Shown here in pieces: positions 26,697 through 36,085 of a DNA stretch of 64,000 bases. The DNA comes from Liquorilactobacillus cacaonum DSM 21116 (GTDB lineage Bacteria; Bacillota; Bacilli; Lactobacillales; Lactobacillaceae), in contig NZ_AYZE01000014.1 of assembly GCF_001436735.1 (NCBI RefSeq), forward strand, positions 311,409 through 375,408. The letters run 5' to 3'. How positions within the stretch are numbered: the first letter of the stretch is position 1; each line of letters starts with the position of its first letter. The notes beneath the pieces were generated by a model. The model ran no database searches. It was not told where the DNA came from and saw only the letters and a program-made list of their open reading frames with translations. The position numbers and the translations under genes were made by a program.

Positions 26697-28106
26697 ATGA
26701 AAAAAAGAATACATGGTTCATGTACAACAATTTTGGTTGGTAAAAAAGCTTCAATTGATGGTTCAACAATTATTTCCAGAAATGATGATGGGCATGAGGC
26801 ACTTGACCCACAGCGTTTTGTTGTAGTTAATCCAGAGGAACAACCAAAATACTACCAATCAGTCATTAGTAAAGTCAAAATTGAGTTACCCAATAATCCA
26901 TTAAGGTATACTTCTATTCCTAATGCAATTTTGACAAACGGGACTTGGGCAACAGCTGGTATCAATAGTGAAAATGTTGCGATGTCAGCAACCGAAACAA
27001 TCACAACTAATTCACGAGTTTTAGGTGCTGATCCTTTTGTTCAAGATGGAATTGGTGAAGAAGACATTGTGACAATTGTTTTGCCATACATTAAAAGTGC
27101 CAGAGAAGGTGTTACACGTTTAGGAGAACTACTTGAAGAATATGGTACCTATGAGCCAAACGGGATTGCTTTTTCAGATACACAAGAGGTTTGGTGGCTA
27201 GAAACAATTGGTGGGCATCATTGGGCTGCTGTACGCATACCAGATGATGCGTATGTTGTTGCACCCAATAGAATGAATATTGACGACTTTGACTTTAATT
27301 CTACAGATACAATGTGTTCTGTAGATTTGGAAGAAATGATTACGAAATATCATTTGAATCCTGATTTTGAGAAAGTGAATTTACGTCATATATTTGGAAG
27401 TTCATCGATCAAGGATACTGTTTATAATAATCCACGAACATGGTTTGGCCAGAGATATTTTAATCCGGAAATCCACCAAGATCCAATGGATCAAAATCTG
27501 CCATTTATTTGTTATGCAAATCGCAAAATTTCGGTTGAGGATGTTAAGTACGTTTTGAGCTCACATTTTGAAAATACAGACTATGATGTGTATGGTTCCG
27601 GTACAGAAGATAAACGTAAGTTGTTTCGACCAATTGGAATAAACCGAAATCATAATGTGCATATTTTACAACTAAGAAATGATCTTCCAAGTGAAATTGC
27701 AGGAATTCATTGGCTGGCTTATGGAGCAAATACTTTTAATACAGTGGTACCTTTTTATGTAAATGTGGGAGACACTCCGGACAGTTTTAAAAATGCAAAT
27801 GGTACTTTCGATCTCAATAATATGTATTGGCTTAGTTGTACAACTGCTTTACTTGGAGACACTGATTACGATTTTTATGTCGATATGCGTAACAGTTATG
27901 AACTTGAAGCGATGAGCATCTATCGGAAGATTCAAAATAATACAGATGAAGAATTTAATAATCTAAAAGGTAATCCAGAGGATTATTTGCTTAATGCAAA
28001 TCAAAAATTAGCTGACGAAGCATTACGATTACAAACAAAATTATTAGGTGAGATGGTAATTGCTGGTTCAGAAAAGATGAGATTACGATATAATTTGAAT
28101 GATTAA
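26697..28106 (+). CDS. C69-family dipeptidase (PepD type)
   Basis: Cytosolic dipeptidase of the N-terminal nucleophile superfamily used in peptide catabolism by lactic acid bacteria. The N-terminal segment [19 protein letters not shown] contains the nucleophile Cys at residue 9, which in family members is exposed by autocleavage. [14 protein letters not shown] and the internal [19 protein letters not shown] are family landmarks. At 469 residues it is full length. AAAGGAG lies upstream of the ATG. Lactobacilli carry several paralogues, so I give no specific letter. Confidence 0.9.
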   Translation: MKKRIHGSCTTILVGKKASIDGSTIISRNDDGHEALDPQRFVVVNPEEQPKYYQSVISKVKIELPNNPLRYTSIPNAILTNGTWATAGINSENVAMSATETITTNSRVLGADPFVQDGIGEEDIVTIVLPYIKSAREGVTRLGELLEEYGTYEPNGIAFSDTQEVWWLETIGGHHWAAVRIPDDAYVVAPNRMNIDDFDFNSTDTMCSVDLEEMITKYHLNPDFEKVNLRHIFGSSSIKDTVYNNPRTWFGQRYFNPEIHQDPMDQNLPFICYANRKISVEDVKYVLSSHFENTDYDVYGSGTEDKRKLFRPIGINRNHNVHILQLRNDLPSEIAGIHWLAYGANTFNTVVPFYVNVGDTPDSFKNANGTFDLNNMYWLSCTTALLGDTDYDFYVDMRNSYELEAMSIYRKIQNNTDEEFNNLKGNPEDYLLNANQKLADEALRLQTKLLGEMVIAGSEKMRLRYNLND

Positions 28107-28150
28107 AATTGTGTAGCATATTTTCTTGAAAATTAAAGAGGCATATTGAT

Positions 28151-28651
28151 TTGAATAAGCAATGTTTAGTTATTATTAGGGGAAACTCTGGGAGTGGGAA
28201 ATCTTATTTAGCTAGAAAGCTGCAGATGTATTATGGTACTGAGAATTGTTTTTTAATTCAGCAAGATGTTGTGCGTAGAGATATTTTACATACACATGAT
28301 CATGCGGGAAATCTTGCAATTAAGTTGATTGGAAAAATGATTGAATTCGGATTAGAATACTATCCAGTGACAATTGTTGAGGGAATTCTTAGAAAAGACG
28401 TATATTCTAATATGTTGCATAATGCAGTTATTAAAAATAAGGGGACTTCCCTTATTTTTTATTTGGATTTGTCTTTTGAAAAAACATTATTCTTAAATTT
28501 GCATAAGGCAAATCCTTTTAGTGAGAAAATTTTACGGCAATGGTGGCAAGAGAAGGATTATTTAGGAAGGTCTGATATTTGTTTAAGAGATGCTGATTTT
28601 TTGACTAACTTTAACCAAGTTTTAGAAAAGATTGATAGTCAATTGTCATAA
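28151..28651 (+). CDS. P-loop kinase-like protein
   Basis: A 166-residue P-loop NTPase of the AAA_33/nucleoside-kinase-like type. Walker A is IIRGNSGSGKSY near residues 8-19; QQDVVRRDILH and the TIVEGIL strand-aspartate/glutamate region follow, with a lid-like arginine region near the end. The family includes small-molecule kinases and zeta-like enzymes, but no substrate can be named. Start is TTG with AAAGAGG upstream. No antitoxin-like gene is adjacent, so a zeta-toxin role is not supported. Confidence 0.75.
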   Translation: MNKQCLVIIRGNSGSGKSYLARKLQMYYGTENCFLIQQDVVRRDILHTHDHAGNLAIKLIGKMIEFGLEYYPVTIVEGILRKDVYSNMLHNAVIKNKGTSLIFYLDLSFEKTLFLNLHKANPFSEKILRQWWQEKDYLGRSDICLRDADFLTNFNQVLEKIDSQLS

Positions 28652-28724
28652 GGTAATTATAATCAAAAAAATAGTTTGATATGTTATGATACAGTTCAGA
28701 TTAACTTTGAGATTGAGGCAGACT

Positions 28725-29546
28725 ATGGATAAAAATAGAAGCAGACTTGACGAACTTTATAATTTAATTTTAAAGAAGGGAACAAGACAGTGGGAAAGAG
28801 AGCAACTTCTAAAATCTAAACATGATATTGAAGCTAATATAGATGAAAAACTTGTTTTAGCACAATTAGAATATAAGTTTCGCCCTTTAGCTGTGCGACA
28901 TAATCTTTCTCCTGATGTTGCTGACTTTTATACTACGTTAATTGAACAAGGAAAAAATATAGAAACTTTTGATGTTACAAGACATTTTGAAAATGATCCT
29001 GTGGGTATTGAGCGAGCAATATTTGCAGGTGGATGTTTTTGGTGTATGGTTGAGCCATTTGAGACACGTCCAGGTATTATTGCAGTTATTTCTGGATATA
29101 CAGGAGGAACAACACCAAACCCTACTTATGATGAAGTGCTAATAGGTAGTTTAGGATACGTTGAAGCTGTTGAGATTATTTTTGATGCAACAGTTGTTAC
29201 GTATAATGAATTATGTCAATTATATTGGCAATTGATTGATCCAACTGATGAATTTGGTCAATTTGGTGATCGTGGTGCTAATTATCGGGCTATTATTTAT
29301 GTTGTAGATGAAAAGCAAAGAAAAATTGCTGAAGAATCAAAATTTGCGCTTGAATGTTCAAAAAAGTTCGCTAGTCCAATAGTTGTACCAATCATAGATG
29401 CAGTCAAATTTTGGCCAGCTGAAAATTTTCATCAGCAGTTCTACAGGAAAAATCATAAGCAATATCAAAGACTTAAAAACTCTCGTAAAACTTATCTTAC
29501 TTACCTCAAGATAAAAGGGTGGTTTTGGCGGAAAATAAGGCGATAA
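28725..29546 (+). CDS. msrA: Peptide methionine sulfoxide reductase MsrA with N-terminal helical domain
   Basis: Reduces methionine-S-sulfoxide in proteins. The MsrA domain starts near residue 95; the catalytic Cys is Cys104 in GGCFWCMVEPF, followed by SGYTGGTTPNPTYDEV and the FWPAENFHQQFY end. Residues 1-95 are an extra all-helical domain (KKGTRQWEREQLLKSKHD, FRPLAVRHNLSPDVADFY) that resembles the enterocin A immunity-type four-helix fold. The C terminus is strongly basic. ATG at 28725 with GAGG six bases upstream gives 273 residues, against about 170-180 for a bare MsrA. Confidence 0.88.
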   Translation: MDKNRSRLDELYNLILKKGTRQWEREQLLKSKHDIEANIDEKLVLAQLEYKFRPLAVRHNLSPDVADFYTTLIEQGKNIETFDVTRHFENDPVGIERAIFAGGCFWCMVEPFETRPGIIAVISGYTGGTTPNPTYDEVLIGSLGYVEAVEIIFDATVVTYNELCQLYWQLIDPTDEFGQFGDRGANYRAIIYVVDEKQRKIAEESKFALECSKKFASPIVVPIIDAVKFWPAENFHQQFYRKNHKQYQRLKNSRKTYLTYLKIKGWFWRKIRR

Positions 29547-29615
29547 ACACAATTAATGTAATGAGTAATGGAAAAATACAAAAAAGTTATAAAATGTATT
29601 AGTATCTAGTTAAAG

Positions 29616-29651
29616 GTAACTAAGAGTTTCTTTGAGGTTACTCTTAGTTAC
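29616..29651. repeat. Perfect 12-bp inverted repeat downstream of msrA
   Basis: GTAACTAAGAGT (29616-29627) and its exact reverse complement (29640-29651) flank a 12-nt loop. No T-run follows, so it may be an RNA-stabilising hairpin or a weak terminator. Confidence 0.6.
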
Positions 29652-29813
29652 TACAAAATTGAAAGATATGTATCAGAAGAACTAATTGGTACAGGACTTA
29701 TTATGATGAGTATTTCGATGAACATTTTATTTATGCAGTAATGGCTCATATAGCGAAAGTCACCGAGAAATCCATAAGCAGTATTATGCAATGGTTGAAT
29801 AGATGAAGTACTT

Positions 29814-29869
29814 AAAAAGGATTAGGCCAAGTGAGAATTTTAACTCCTCATTTTTGCCTAATCCTTTTA
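29814..29869. terminator. Terminator downstream of xfp
   Basis: AAAAAGGATTAGGC (29814-29827) pairs with the complementary segment 29856-29869. Read on the minus strand, the hairpin ends in a T-run, terminating phosphoketolase transcription. Confidence 0.7.
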
Positions 29870-29880
29870 GGTAATAGTGC

Positions 29881-32250
29881 TTATTTAATTGATTTCCATT
29901 CCCAATCTTCGACTTCAGGTAAATCGACACCTTCATCGCGAATAAATTGATGATGCTTGGCAATAATACTGTCCATTTTAGCGACAAATTGACCATATTT
30001 TTCAGCATTAGGTAAGCTCAAGACCGCTGATTTAGCAAGATCAAATCTATCCATCTGATTGAGTACACGCATATCAAATGGGGTTGTGATATCACCATTT
30101 TCACGATAGCCATGAACATGGAGATTGTGATTATGCCGGTCGAAGAATAAATCACGTATTAATCCTTCATACCCATGAAAAGCAAAAATTACGGGTTTAT
30201 TTTTTGTAAAGAAGGCATCGAATTCAGTATCACTTAGACCGCGTGAATCTAACTTTTGACTACGTAATCGTAATAAATCAACAACATTAATGAAACGTAT
30301 TTTTAACTCTGGTGTAGCGGCATGTAATATAGAAATGGCCGCAAGACTTTCTAAGTTTGGTTCTGTTCCCGCAGCAGCAATTACTAAGTCAGGTTCAGCA
30401 TTATCGTCGCTAGAAGCCCAATCAATAATTTTCAAACCATTTTGAACTAATTCTTTTGCCTCTGCAATGCTATAAAATTGTTGGCGTGGGTGCTTAGATG
30501 AGACAATCAGGTTAATTTTTTCACGATCATTTAAGACGTGTGCCATCACTGCAAGTAAGCTATTAGCATCTGCTGGCAAATATTCTCTAATGAACTCAGG
30601 TTTTTTATCTGCAAGATGTCCTAAAATACCAGGATCTTGATGGGTGTATCCATTATGATCTTGTTGGAAAACAGTTGATGTAGCAATAACGTTGAGTGAT
30701 GGAATCTCACTACGCCATGACTGCTCTTTTGCTTTTCGTAACCACTTGAAGTGTTGTGCTAACATAGAATCAACCACACGCAAGAAAGCTTCGTAACTAA
30801 CAAATAACCCATGACGACCTGTTAAGGCATAACCTTCAAGCCATCCTTCATCTTGATGTTCTGATAATTGTGAGTCAATTACACGACCAGCTGGCGCCAA
30901 AAATTGATCAAACGGTTCATTGATATTTTCAAGCCATTGACGATTTGTTGCTTCAAAAACAGGAGAAAGTCTGTTTGACATTGTTTCGTCTGGCCCAAAA
31001 ATTCTAAAGTTCTTATTTTGTGCATTTAATTTGATTACATCACGCAAGTATTTTCCTAAGACAGTCATATCTTGAGCAATTGTTTCACCCTGTTTGGTTG
31101 TGTCAAGTGCATAATCCCTAAAATCAGGTAAGATTAAATCTTTGATTAGGTTTGTTGGATTAGTATGTGGATTTGCACCCATTCTTTGTTTTCCATTTGG
31201 AGCAATTGCTTTAATTTCAGCTTTAAGTTGACCATCTTCTTCAAAGAGTTCTTCTGGACGATAACTTTTAAGCCATTCGATCAATTTGTCAGCATGTTGC
31301 ATATCATTTTGATCTACAGGAATTGGTATCTGATGAGCCCTAAATGATTTTTCGATTGGTTCGCCATCCCATGTTTTTGGACCAGTCCATCCCTTAGGAG
31401 CGCGGAACACAATCATTGGCCAAGTTGGTAGGGTTGAATCGTTATTTTTACGTGCGTTTTCTTGAATATGATGAATGCTTTCAATTGCCTTATCCAAAGC
31501 TTCAGCCATGACAGGATGGAGTTTTTCTGGGTCTTCACCTTCGACAAAAATTGGATCCCAACCCATTCCATGGAAATATTCTTTAAGTTGTTCACTTGTT
31601 TGACGAGAGAGAATTGTTGGATTAGAAATCTTGAATCCATTTAAATCCAGGATAGGTAAGACTGCACCATCATTGATTGGATTAATGAACTTATTAGATT
31701 GCCAAGAAGTTGCAAGTGGGCCTGTTTCTGCCTCACCATCCCCAACGACCGCTGCAACAATTAAGTCGGGATTATCAAAGATTGCGCCAACAGAATGTGA
31801 AAGTGAATATCCTAATTCACCGCCTTCATGAATAGAACCAGGTGTTTCTGGAGCAGCATGTGATGCAACTCCTCCTGGAAAAGAAAATTGCTTAAATAAC
31901 TTTTTCATTCCAGCTGTATCTTGGGTGATTTCAGGATAAATATCAGTGTAACTTCCATCTAAATACGAATTTGAAACCATAACCTGACCGCCATGACCAG
32001 GCCCTTCAACGTAAAACATATTAAGATTGTATTTATTTATAACACGATTCAGATGAGCATAAATAAAGTTCTGCCCTGCAATAGTTCCCCAATGTCCAAT
32101 AGGTTTTACTTTTATGTCATTAGCGTTTAGAGGTCGATCAAGTAAAGGATTATCTTTAAGATATAATTGACCGACAGAGATATAATTAGCAGCACGCCAA
32201 AACGCGTCCACCAATTTTAAATATTCAGATGATGAATAATCTTGAGTCAT
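29881..32250 (-). CDS. xfp: Xylulose-5-phosphate/fructose-6-phosphate phosphoketolase
   Basis: Thiamine diphosphate enzyme that splits xylulose 5-phosphate (and often fructose 6-phosphate) with phosphate into acetyl phosphate and glyceraldehyde 3-phosphate, the key step of heterofermentative or pentose metabolism. At 789 residues it is full length. Family segments include [26 protein letters not shown] and the TPP/Mg motif [25 protein letters not shown] and [10 protein letters not shown] lie in the later domains. Start ATG has a GGAGG ribosome binding site. It is monocistronic with its own promoter and terminator. Confidence 0.96.
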   Translation of the reverse strand: MTQDYSSSEYLKLVDAFWRAANYISVGQLYLKDNPLLDRPLNANDIKVKPIGHWGTIAGQNFIYAHLNRVINKYNLNMFYVEGPGHGGQVMVSNSYLDGSYTDIYPEITQDTAGMKKLFKQFSFPGGVASHAAPETPGSIHEGGELGYSLSHSVGAIFDNPDLIVAAVVGDGEAETGPLATSWQSNKFINPINDGAVLPILDLNGFKISNPTILSRQTSEQLKEYFHGMGWDPIFVEGEDPEKLHPVMAEALDKAIESIHHIQENARKNNDSTLPTWPMIVFRAPKGWTGPKTWDGEPIEKSFRAHQIPIPVDQNDMQHADKLIEWLKSYRPEELFEEDGQLKAEIKAIAPNGKQRMGANPHTNPTNLIKDLILPDFRDYALDTTKQGETIAQDMTVLGKYLRDVIKLNAQNKNFRIFGPDETMSNRLSPVFEATNRQWLENINEPFDQFLAPAGRVIDSQLSEHQDEGWLEGYALTGRHGLFVSYEAFLRVVDSMLAQHFKWLRKAKEQSWRSEIPSLNVIATSTVFQQDHNGYTHQDPGILGHLADKKPEFIREYLPADANSLLAVMAHVLNDREKINLIVSSKHPRQQFYSIAEAKELVQNGLKIIDWASSDDNAEPDLVIAAAGTEPNLESLAAISILHAATPELKIRFINVVDLLRLRSQKLDSRGLSDTEFDAFFTKNKPVIFAFHGYEGLIRDLFFDRHNHNLHVHGYRENGDITTPFDMRVLNQMDRFDLAKSAVLSLPNAEKYGQFVAKMDSIIAKHHQFIRDEGVDLPEVEDWEWKSIK

Positions 32251-32292
32251 AGTTAGTATCCTCCTTCAATATTTGGTTTATCATGTACTTTC

Positions 32293-32320
32293 ATAATAAC
32301 TTAAAGCTATACAAAGTCAA
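32293..32320 (-). promoter_or_regulatory. Promoter of xfp
   Basis: On the minus strand TTGACT (32315-32320) and TATTAT (32293-32298) are 16 bp apart, about 40 bp upstream of the start codon. No clear catabolite-response element was found nearby. Confidence 0.7.
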
Positions 32321-32454
32321 CTTAATTATTCTTTGGAACGTACCAATTTTAATAGTAACATAATAATGTAGTTATAAATTTCAATAAATATAGCTTAAGT
32401 AAGCAAATACATGCTATCTTATTAATTAGAGAAGATGAGTAGGAGGAGATAAAA

Positions 32455-32679
32455 ATGACATTCGAAAAAATTTTGCCCTATTTAAAAACAGGCAATAAGG
32501 CAGTTAGAACTAATTGGGAAGGAACTGAGCTTTATGTAAAGCTTGTTCCAGAAGGTAAATTTGAAGGGGATATTTTAAATCCATATTTTTTAATCAAAAC
32601 AGAAGATGAAGCATTTAGCCTATGGTCACCAACTGATTGTGATATTTTAGCTGATGATTGGGATTTGGTGTCAGATTAA
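32455..32679 (+). CDS. DUF2829-domain protein (Tad2-like fold)
   Basis: A 74-residue protein matching the DUF2829 pattern: an N-terminal helix with FEKILPYLKTGNKAVRTNW, LNPYFLIKTEDEA in the middle and the closing SPTDCDILADDWDLV. DUF2829 includes phage Tad2 proteins, which sequester the Thoeris immune signal (established for phage members). Chromosomal homologues of unknown role also occur. The gene has GTAGGAGG upstream, and its stop overlaps the start of the SDR gene, so the two are translationally coupled. Anti-defence activity here is inference. Confidence 0.75.
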   Translation: MTFEKILPYLKTGNKAVRTNWEGTELYVKLVPEGKFEGDILNPYFLIKTEDEAFSLWSPTDCDILADDWDLVSD

Positions 32680-33434
32680 TGTATGGCGAACTTCAAAATC
32701 AAAGTGTAATTATTACTGGAGCGGCTTCCGGAATTGGACTTGCGCAAGTTGAAATATTTTTGCGTGAAGGTGCAAGTGTAGTGGCAGTTGATGTAGATGG
32801 TATAGGATTAAAGGAGTTAGAAAAAAGGCTATCATCAAAATTACTTATAACAATTATTGGTGATGTAACAACAAATGAAACAATAAAAAAAGTTGTGACA
32901 ACTTGCCTAATGCACTTCGGGAAAATTGATATTGTATGTAATACTGCTGGAATTTTAGATGAATATCGAAATGTTGAAAACACTTCGTTAGAATTATGGA
33001 AACATATAATGGATACTAATCTAACCAGTCAGTTCATGATGTTAAAAGAAGTATTGCCTGAGATGCTAGAAAATAAACACGGGGTATTTGTGAATATGGC
33101 TTCAATTGCCGGATTAGTAGCTGGAGGCGGTGGGATTGCCTATACTTCTTCAAAACATGCGATTATTGGGATGACTAAGCAACTTGATTTAGATTATGCT
33201 AGTCAAGGAATTCGGGCAAACTGCATTGCTCCAGGGGCGATTGAAACCCCAATGAATGCTGCAGATTTTGCCGATGGGGGGGAAATTGCGAATTTAGTTG
33301 CTGAACAAACACCTGCTAGAAGATGGGCAAAACCATCTGAAGTTGCTGAGTTAGCACTTTTTTTGGCGAGTGAAAAAGCAGATTATATTCATGGTGCTGT
33401 GGTTCCAATCGATGGTGGTTGGATTGAAAAGTAG
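32679..33434 (+). CDS. SDR-family NAD(P)-dependent oxidoreductase
   Basis: A classical short-chain dehydrogenase/reductase of 251 residues. The cofactor motif is TGAASGIG near the N terminus, with an acidic residue after the second strand (VVAVDVDGIG), which suggests NAD preference. The catalytic Ser-Tyr-Lys lie in NMASIAG and YTSSKHA. The substrate cannot be inferred. The ATG at 32679 overlaps the stop of the DUF2829 gene; an upstream in-frame start lies inside that gene and is rejected. GGTG lies seven bases upstream. Confidence 0.87.
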   Translation: MYGELQNQSVIITGAASGIGLAQVEIFLREGASVVAVDVDGIGLKELEKRLSSKLLITIIGDVTTNETIKKVVTTCLMHFGKIDIVCNTAGILDEYRNVENTSLELWKHIMDTNLTSQFMMLKEVLPEMLENKHGVFVNMASIAGLVAGGGGIAYTSSKHAIIGMTKQLDLDYASQGIRANCIAPGAIETPMNAADFADGGEIANLVAEQTPARRWAKPSEVAELALFLASEKADYIHGAVVPIDGGWIEK

Positions 33435-33548
33435 CTACAAAGTTATATGCTTTCACAGTTAAGTAGGTATGATATAAGAAAGTTAATTTATTTTGATGAA
33501 AAATACAAATGATTTTTACTTTAGTATGGTTACAGAAAATGAATTAGA

Positions 33549-33585
33549 GACTAGGTCAAAATATAAATTTTGGCTTATTTTTTTA
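33549..33585 (+). terminator. Hairpin terminator of the GGTCAAAA type
   Basis: GGTCAAAAT pairs with ATTTTGGCT across a short loop, with a T-rich tail. It is one of five related hairpins in this window. Confidence 0.6.
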
Positions 33586-33736
33586 TATCTCAAAAGCAAT
33601 CTTCTATTTTGACGAAAAAAGACGATGAAAAAAGGAGTGAATAAATTAAATATTCGATGTGCTTCGGCGGACTAATGAATGAAAGTCATAAAAATTCATC
33701 TTAACAAAATATTAAATAGACACACTATTTTGAATT

Positions 33737-33756
33737 TACTAAAATAGAATTTAGTA
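33737..33756. promoter_or_regulatory. Palindrome upstream of the membrane-protein gene
   Basis: TACTAAA and TTTAGTA form 7-bp arms around a 6-bp spacer, 25 bp before the start at 33781: an operator candidate. Confidence 0.3.
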
Positions 33757-33780
33757 TATATTTGAGAATGAGTGTGAAAA

Positions 33781-34428
33781 ATGATAAAAAAAATTTGGTA
33801 TATGTATGTTGAGTTAAGCTTTATTATTATGATTATTGTAATTTGTCGCGAAATTATGTTGCCCTTTGTGCTTGGAATTTTTTCAACACATAACCATGTT
33901 GCACTGTTGAGTGATTTTGGATCACCAGGTATGCCCACAAGGCATTTTTTCAAGCGTTGGGAATTTATTGATGGAATTTTATTTATTTTAGGAACACCAT
34001 TTTATTATCAGTATCTAAAAATCATAAATAAAAAGATGGCACGCTATTTTATTATCTTGGTAAGTATTTATGGGATTGGAGATTGCACTTTTACAGCGTT
34101 ATTTGATTATTCAGGAAGTTATTTCGCTAATTGGCATAGTATGTTGCATGCACTAGGATCTATTGTAGGATGTGGAGCTTTGTTTATTGCAAATATTCTA
34201 TTAATATTACTTTTAATGAATGACGGTAAAAGTAATATTGCCAAATTTTTTTGTAAAACTCAATTGCTTAGTATACTAGCTTGTATCTTGTGTTTGTTAT
34301 TTGAAAATTTTCCTTTACTTGGAAGTACTTTGCAAATGATTGGATTGGATGGTCTATATTTACCCTTGCTAGTATTAGGAATATATAATATTAAGATTCT
34401 TGTGGTTAACACGTTCTTTTTTAAATAA
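33781..34428 (+). CDS. Integral membrane protein of unknown function (DUF998-like)
   Basis: A 215-residue protein with about six transmembrane segments and a SIYGIGDCTFTALFDYSG loop. Segment order (an early periplasmic or cytoplasmic loop, then paired helices) loosely recalls DUF998 proteins, but I would not rely on that. The ribosome binding site is poor. Its 3' end forms half of an inverted repeat (34410-34453). Confidence 0.6.
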   Translation: MIKKIWYMYVELSFIIMIIVICREIMLPFVLGIFSTHNHVALLSDFGSPGMPTRHFFKRWEFIDGILFILGTPFYYQYLKIINKKMARYFIILVSIYGIGDCTFTALFDYSGSYFANWHSMLHALGSIVGCGALFIANILLILLLMNDGKSNIAKFFCKTQLLSILACILCLLFENFPLLGSTLQMIGLDGLYLPLLVLGIYNIKILVVNTFFFK

Positions 34429-34453
34429 AATCATAATATTTAAAAAGAACGTG
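34410..34453. repeat. Inverted repeat at the 3' end of the membrane-protein gene
   Basis: CACGTTCTTTTTTAAA-type arms (34410-34425 with 34438-34453) span the stop codon; the arms are T-rich and may terminate transcription. Confidence 0.5.
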
Positions 34454-34506
34454 AGTCTAAATTGATAGGGTGAAAAATATCAAAAAAATTGGAAATCTTT
34501 AGTAAT

Positions 34507-35676
34507 TCAAATACCTAAAAATGAATTTTCTTTGGTGCCAGATTGATTAACAGAAGCAAAAGTAGCTAAAAATATAATATTATAAGATAATTCAACTAAG
34601 TGTTGATCTATAGCAGAGCTCAGAATTGCTAACAATAAAAAGACAAGTATTCCATATTCCTTGGCAACAAAAAGTTTTTTGAGAAGAAAATACAATAGAA
34701 ACATGACTAAAATTGACACCAACATACCTGAAATTACAAGAAGACGAATGTATGATGAATCTACGTAAAAATAATTAGCCGGAGGATGTGGTGAAATAGT
34801 ACCGTTGCTAGTTTCAATAATGTATTTTCCAAATAACGAAATTCCATGTTGATGAAGTGCAATATATCCAAATAGCAAACGATTAGATAATAAATGATTT
34901 ATCTGCTGTAATATGTGTGAATGAGGGTTAAAGAAATAGGCTAAGGAAACATTTCCTAGGATATAACAGCTTACAAATAATGTTAAAAATTTGTAATTTA
35001 TTTTTTCAACTAATTGAATAAACAATTCGGATTTAAAACCAACAAGCCATAAAGAAAGCATCAAGATTAAGTCTAAACGAGCATTAGTAAGTATAAAAAT
35101 TAAAAAAATCAATAGTAAACTGACCAGTTGTTCGATTTTTTTTAACTGCAAATTTCGCCAGGCATAATATGCTAGCAACAAGTAAAAAGTTCTTGCTGCA
35201 AAATCAGTTGGTGTTAAAAAACCTAAAGAAAAACGCATAATAAAATGATGTCCCAATCTAGTTATAATTTGACCGGGGATTAATCTAATCAGATAAGCTA
35301 AAATGATGACTAAAGTGGAAAAAGTTGCACTGCATAGGTATGTTGTGAGGATTTTTCTAAAAGGAACATCTGCAGCACCAACAATAAAAACTGCGTAATA
35401 AAAGATGCTTGAATCATGAGATACTGTTGTTAGGTAATAAAAAAAAATTAACATTATGAATATAACTATTTTTTGTTGAACAGACCACCTATCAAATAAC
35501 AAAAATTTGAGGCCAACTATTGTTGAAATCAATTTAACAATTAAAAATATCTGATTCATTGGTAAAAGAAAAGGGACAAAGTAGCTAAGTTGAATAGTCA
35601 TTAAGAACAAGAAAAATGCGAGACAACCTAAATAAAGATTATCACGTTGTCTTTTAAACCAATAAAAAATTGCCAC
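34507..35676 (-). CDS. Wzy-like polysaccharide polymerase/ligase membrane protein
   Basis: A 389-residue protein with ten or more transmembrane segments and a larger loop near residues 255-310 (ending NYFYVDSSYIRLLVISG). Topology and the TNARLDLILML segment resemble Wzy/O-antigen-ligase-like polymerases of lactic acid bacteria. Start is GTG with GGAGGG six bases upstream. No glycosyltransferase cluster surrounds it, so a role in exopolysaccharide is only inferred. Confidence 0.65.
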   Translation of the reverse strand: MAIFYWFKRQRDNLYLGCLAFFLFLMTIQLSYFVPFLLPMNQIFLIVKLISTIVGLKFLLFDRWSVQQKIVIFIMLIFFYYLTTVSHDSSIFYYAVFIVGAADVPFRKILTTYLCSATFSTLVIILAYLIRLIPGQIITRLGHHFIMRFSLGFLTPTDFAARTFYLLLAYYAWRNLQLKKIEQLVSLLLIFLIFILTNARLDLILMLSLWLVGFKSELFIQLVEKINYKFLTLFVSCYILGNVSLAYFFNPHSHILQQINHLLSNRLLFGYIALHQHGISLFGKYIIETSNGTISPHPPANYFYVDSSYIRLLVISGMLVSILVMFLLYFLLKKLFVAKEYGILVFLLLAILSSAIDQHLVELSYNIIFLATFASVNQSGTKENSFLGI

Positions 35677-35769
35677 AGGTTTCCCTCCATTTTAGAATTA
35701 AACTAAGATAGTAACTATTGTACTATATTTTTTAGCGACTTTCATTGAATGGTTTGACTTTTCGAATCT

Positions 35770-36066
35770 AAAGCAATAATATAGGGTTTGTAGCAATGAA
35801 AGAATGATTAGATTAGGGAAGTCGTAAAAGAGAGTCACAGTAGCTGAAAAGTGATCGACCTAAGTAATCGAAGATGGTTCTGGAGCTTTTTTAAGTCGAA
35901 CTATTTTTTTGATAGCAAGGCTTTTATGGTGGTGCCCAATAGAGCACACGTAGTAGTTATAAATTGAACTACTCATTGAGTAAATCAGTGTGAACTGGTT
36001 TAAAATATAGGTGGTAACGCGAAAATTCGTCCTTATTCTTGTTAAACAGGAATAGGGATTTTTTAT
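35770..36066 (+). promoter_or_regulatory. T-box riboswitch leader (probably Met) of the methionine synthase gene
   Basis: The T-box motif AGGTGGTAACGCG lies at 36009-36021, followed by a terminator stem (about 36028-36041 with 36046-36059) and T-run. Upstream, AGAGAGTC and GCTGAAAAG fit stem I, and ATG at 35874-35876 is the candidate specifier, matching a methionine gene. Confidence 0.8.
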
Positions 36067-36085
36067 TTTGAAAGGAGAAAAATAG

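Larger units (their letters stand above)
29547..29880. other. Intergenic region with hairpins and no supported gene
   Basis: It holds a perfect 12-bp hairpin without a T-run (29616-29627 with 29640-29651) and the xfp-side terminator at 29814-29869. A short plus-strand frame just before 29805 encodes SESHREIHKQYYAMVE after an upstream stop, possibly the decayed tail of a lost gene; it is too short to assign. Confidence 0.6.
33435..33780. other. Intergenic region with a terminator and a palindrome
   Basis: It contains the hairpin at 33549-33585 and a palindrome at 33737-33756 just ahead of the next gene. A 16-codon frame near 33624 with AAAGGAG inside it has no support as a gene. Confidence 0.6.

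Noticed and set aside
28151-28651. P-loop protein as a zeta-type toxin
   Set aside because: The Walker A motif alone is not diagnostic and no epsilon-like antitoxin lies next to it.
29757-29805. Frame encoding SESHREIHKQYYAMVE
   Set aside because: Only about 20 codons after a stop; it resembles a protein tail but is too short to call a pseudogene.
33624-33674. 16-codon frame with AAAGGAG in the SDR-membrane gene interval
   Set aside because: The AAAGGAG lies inside the frame, the peptide has no recognisable feature and the length is within chance.
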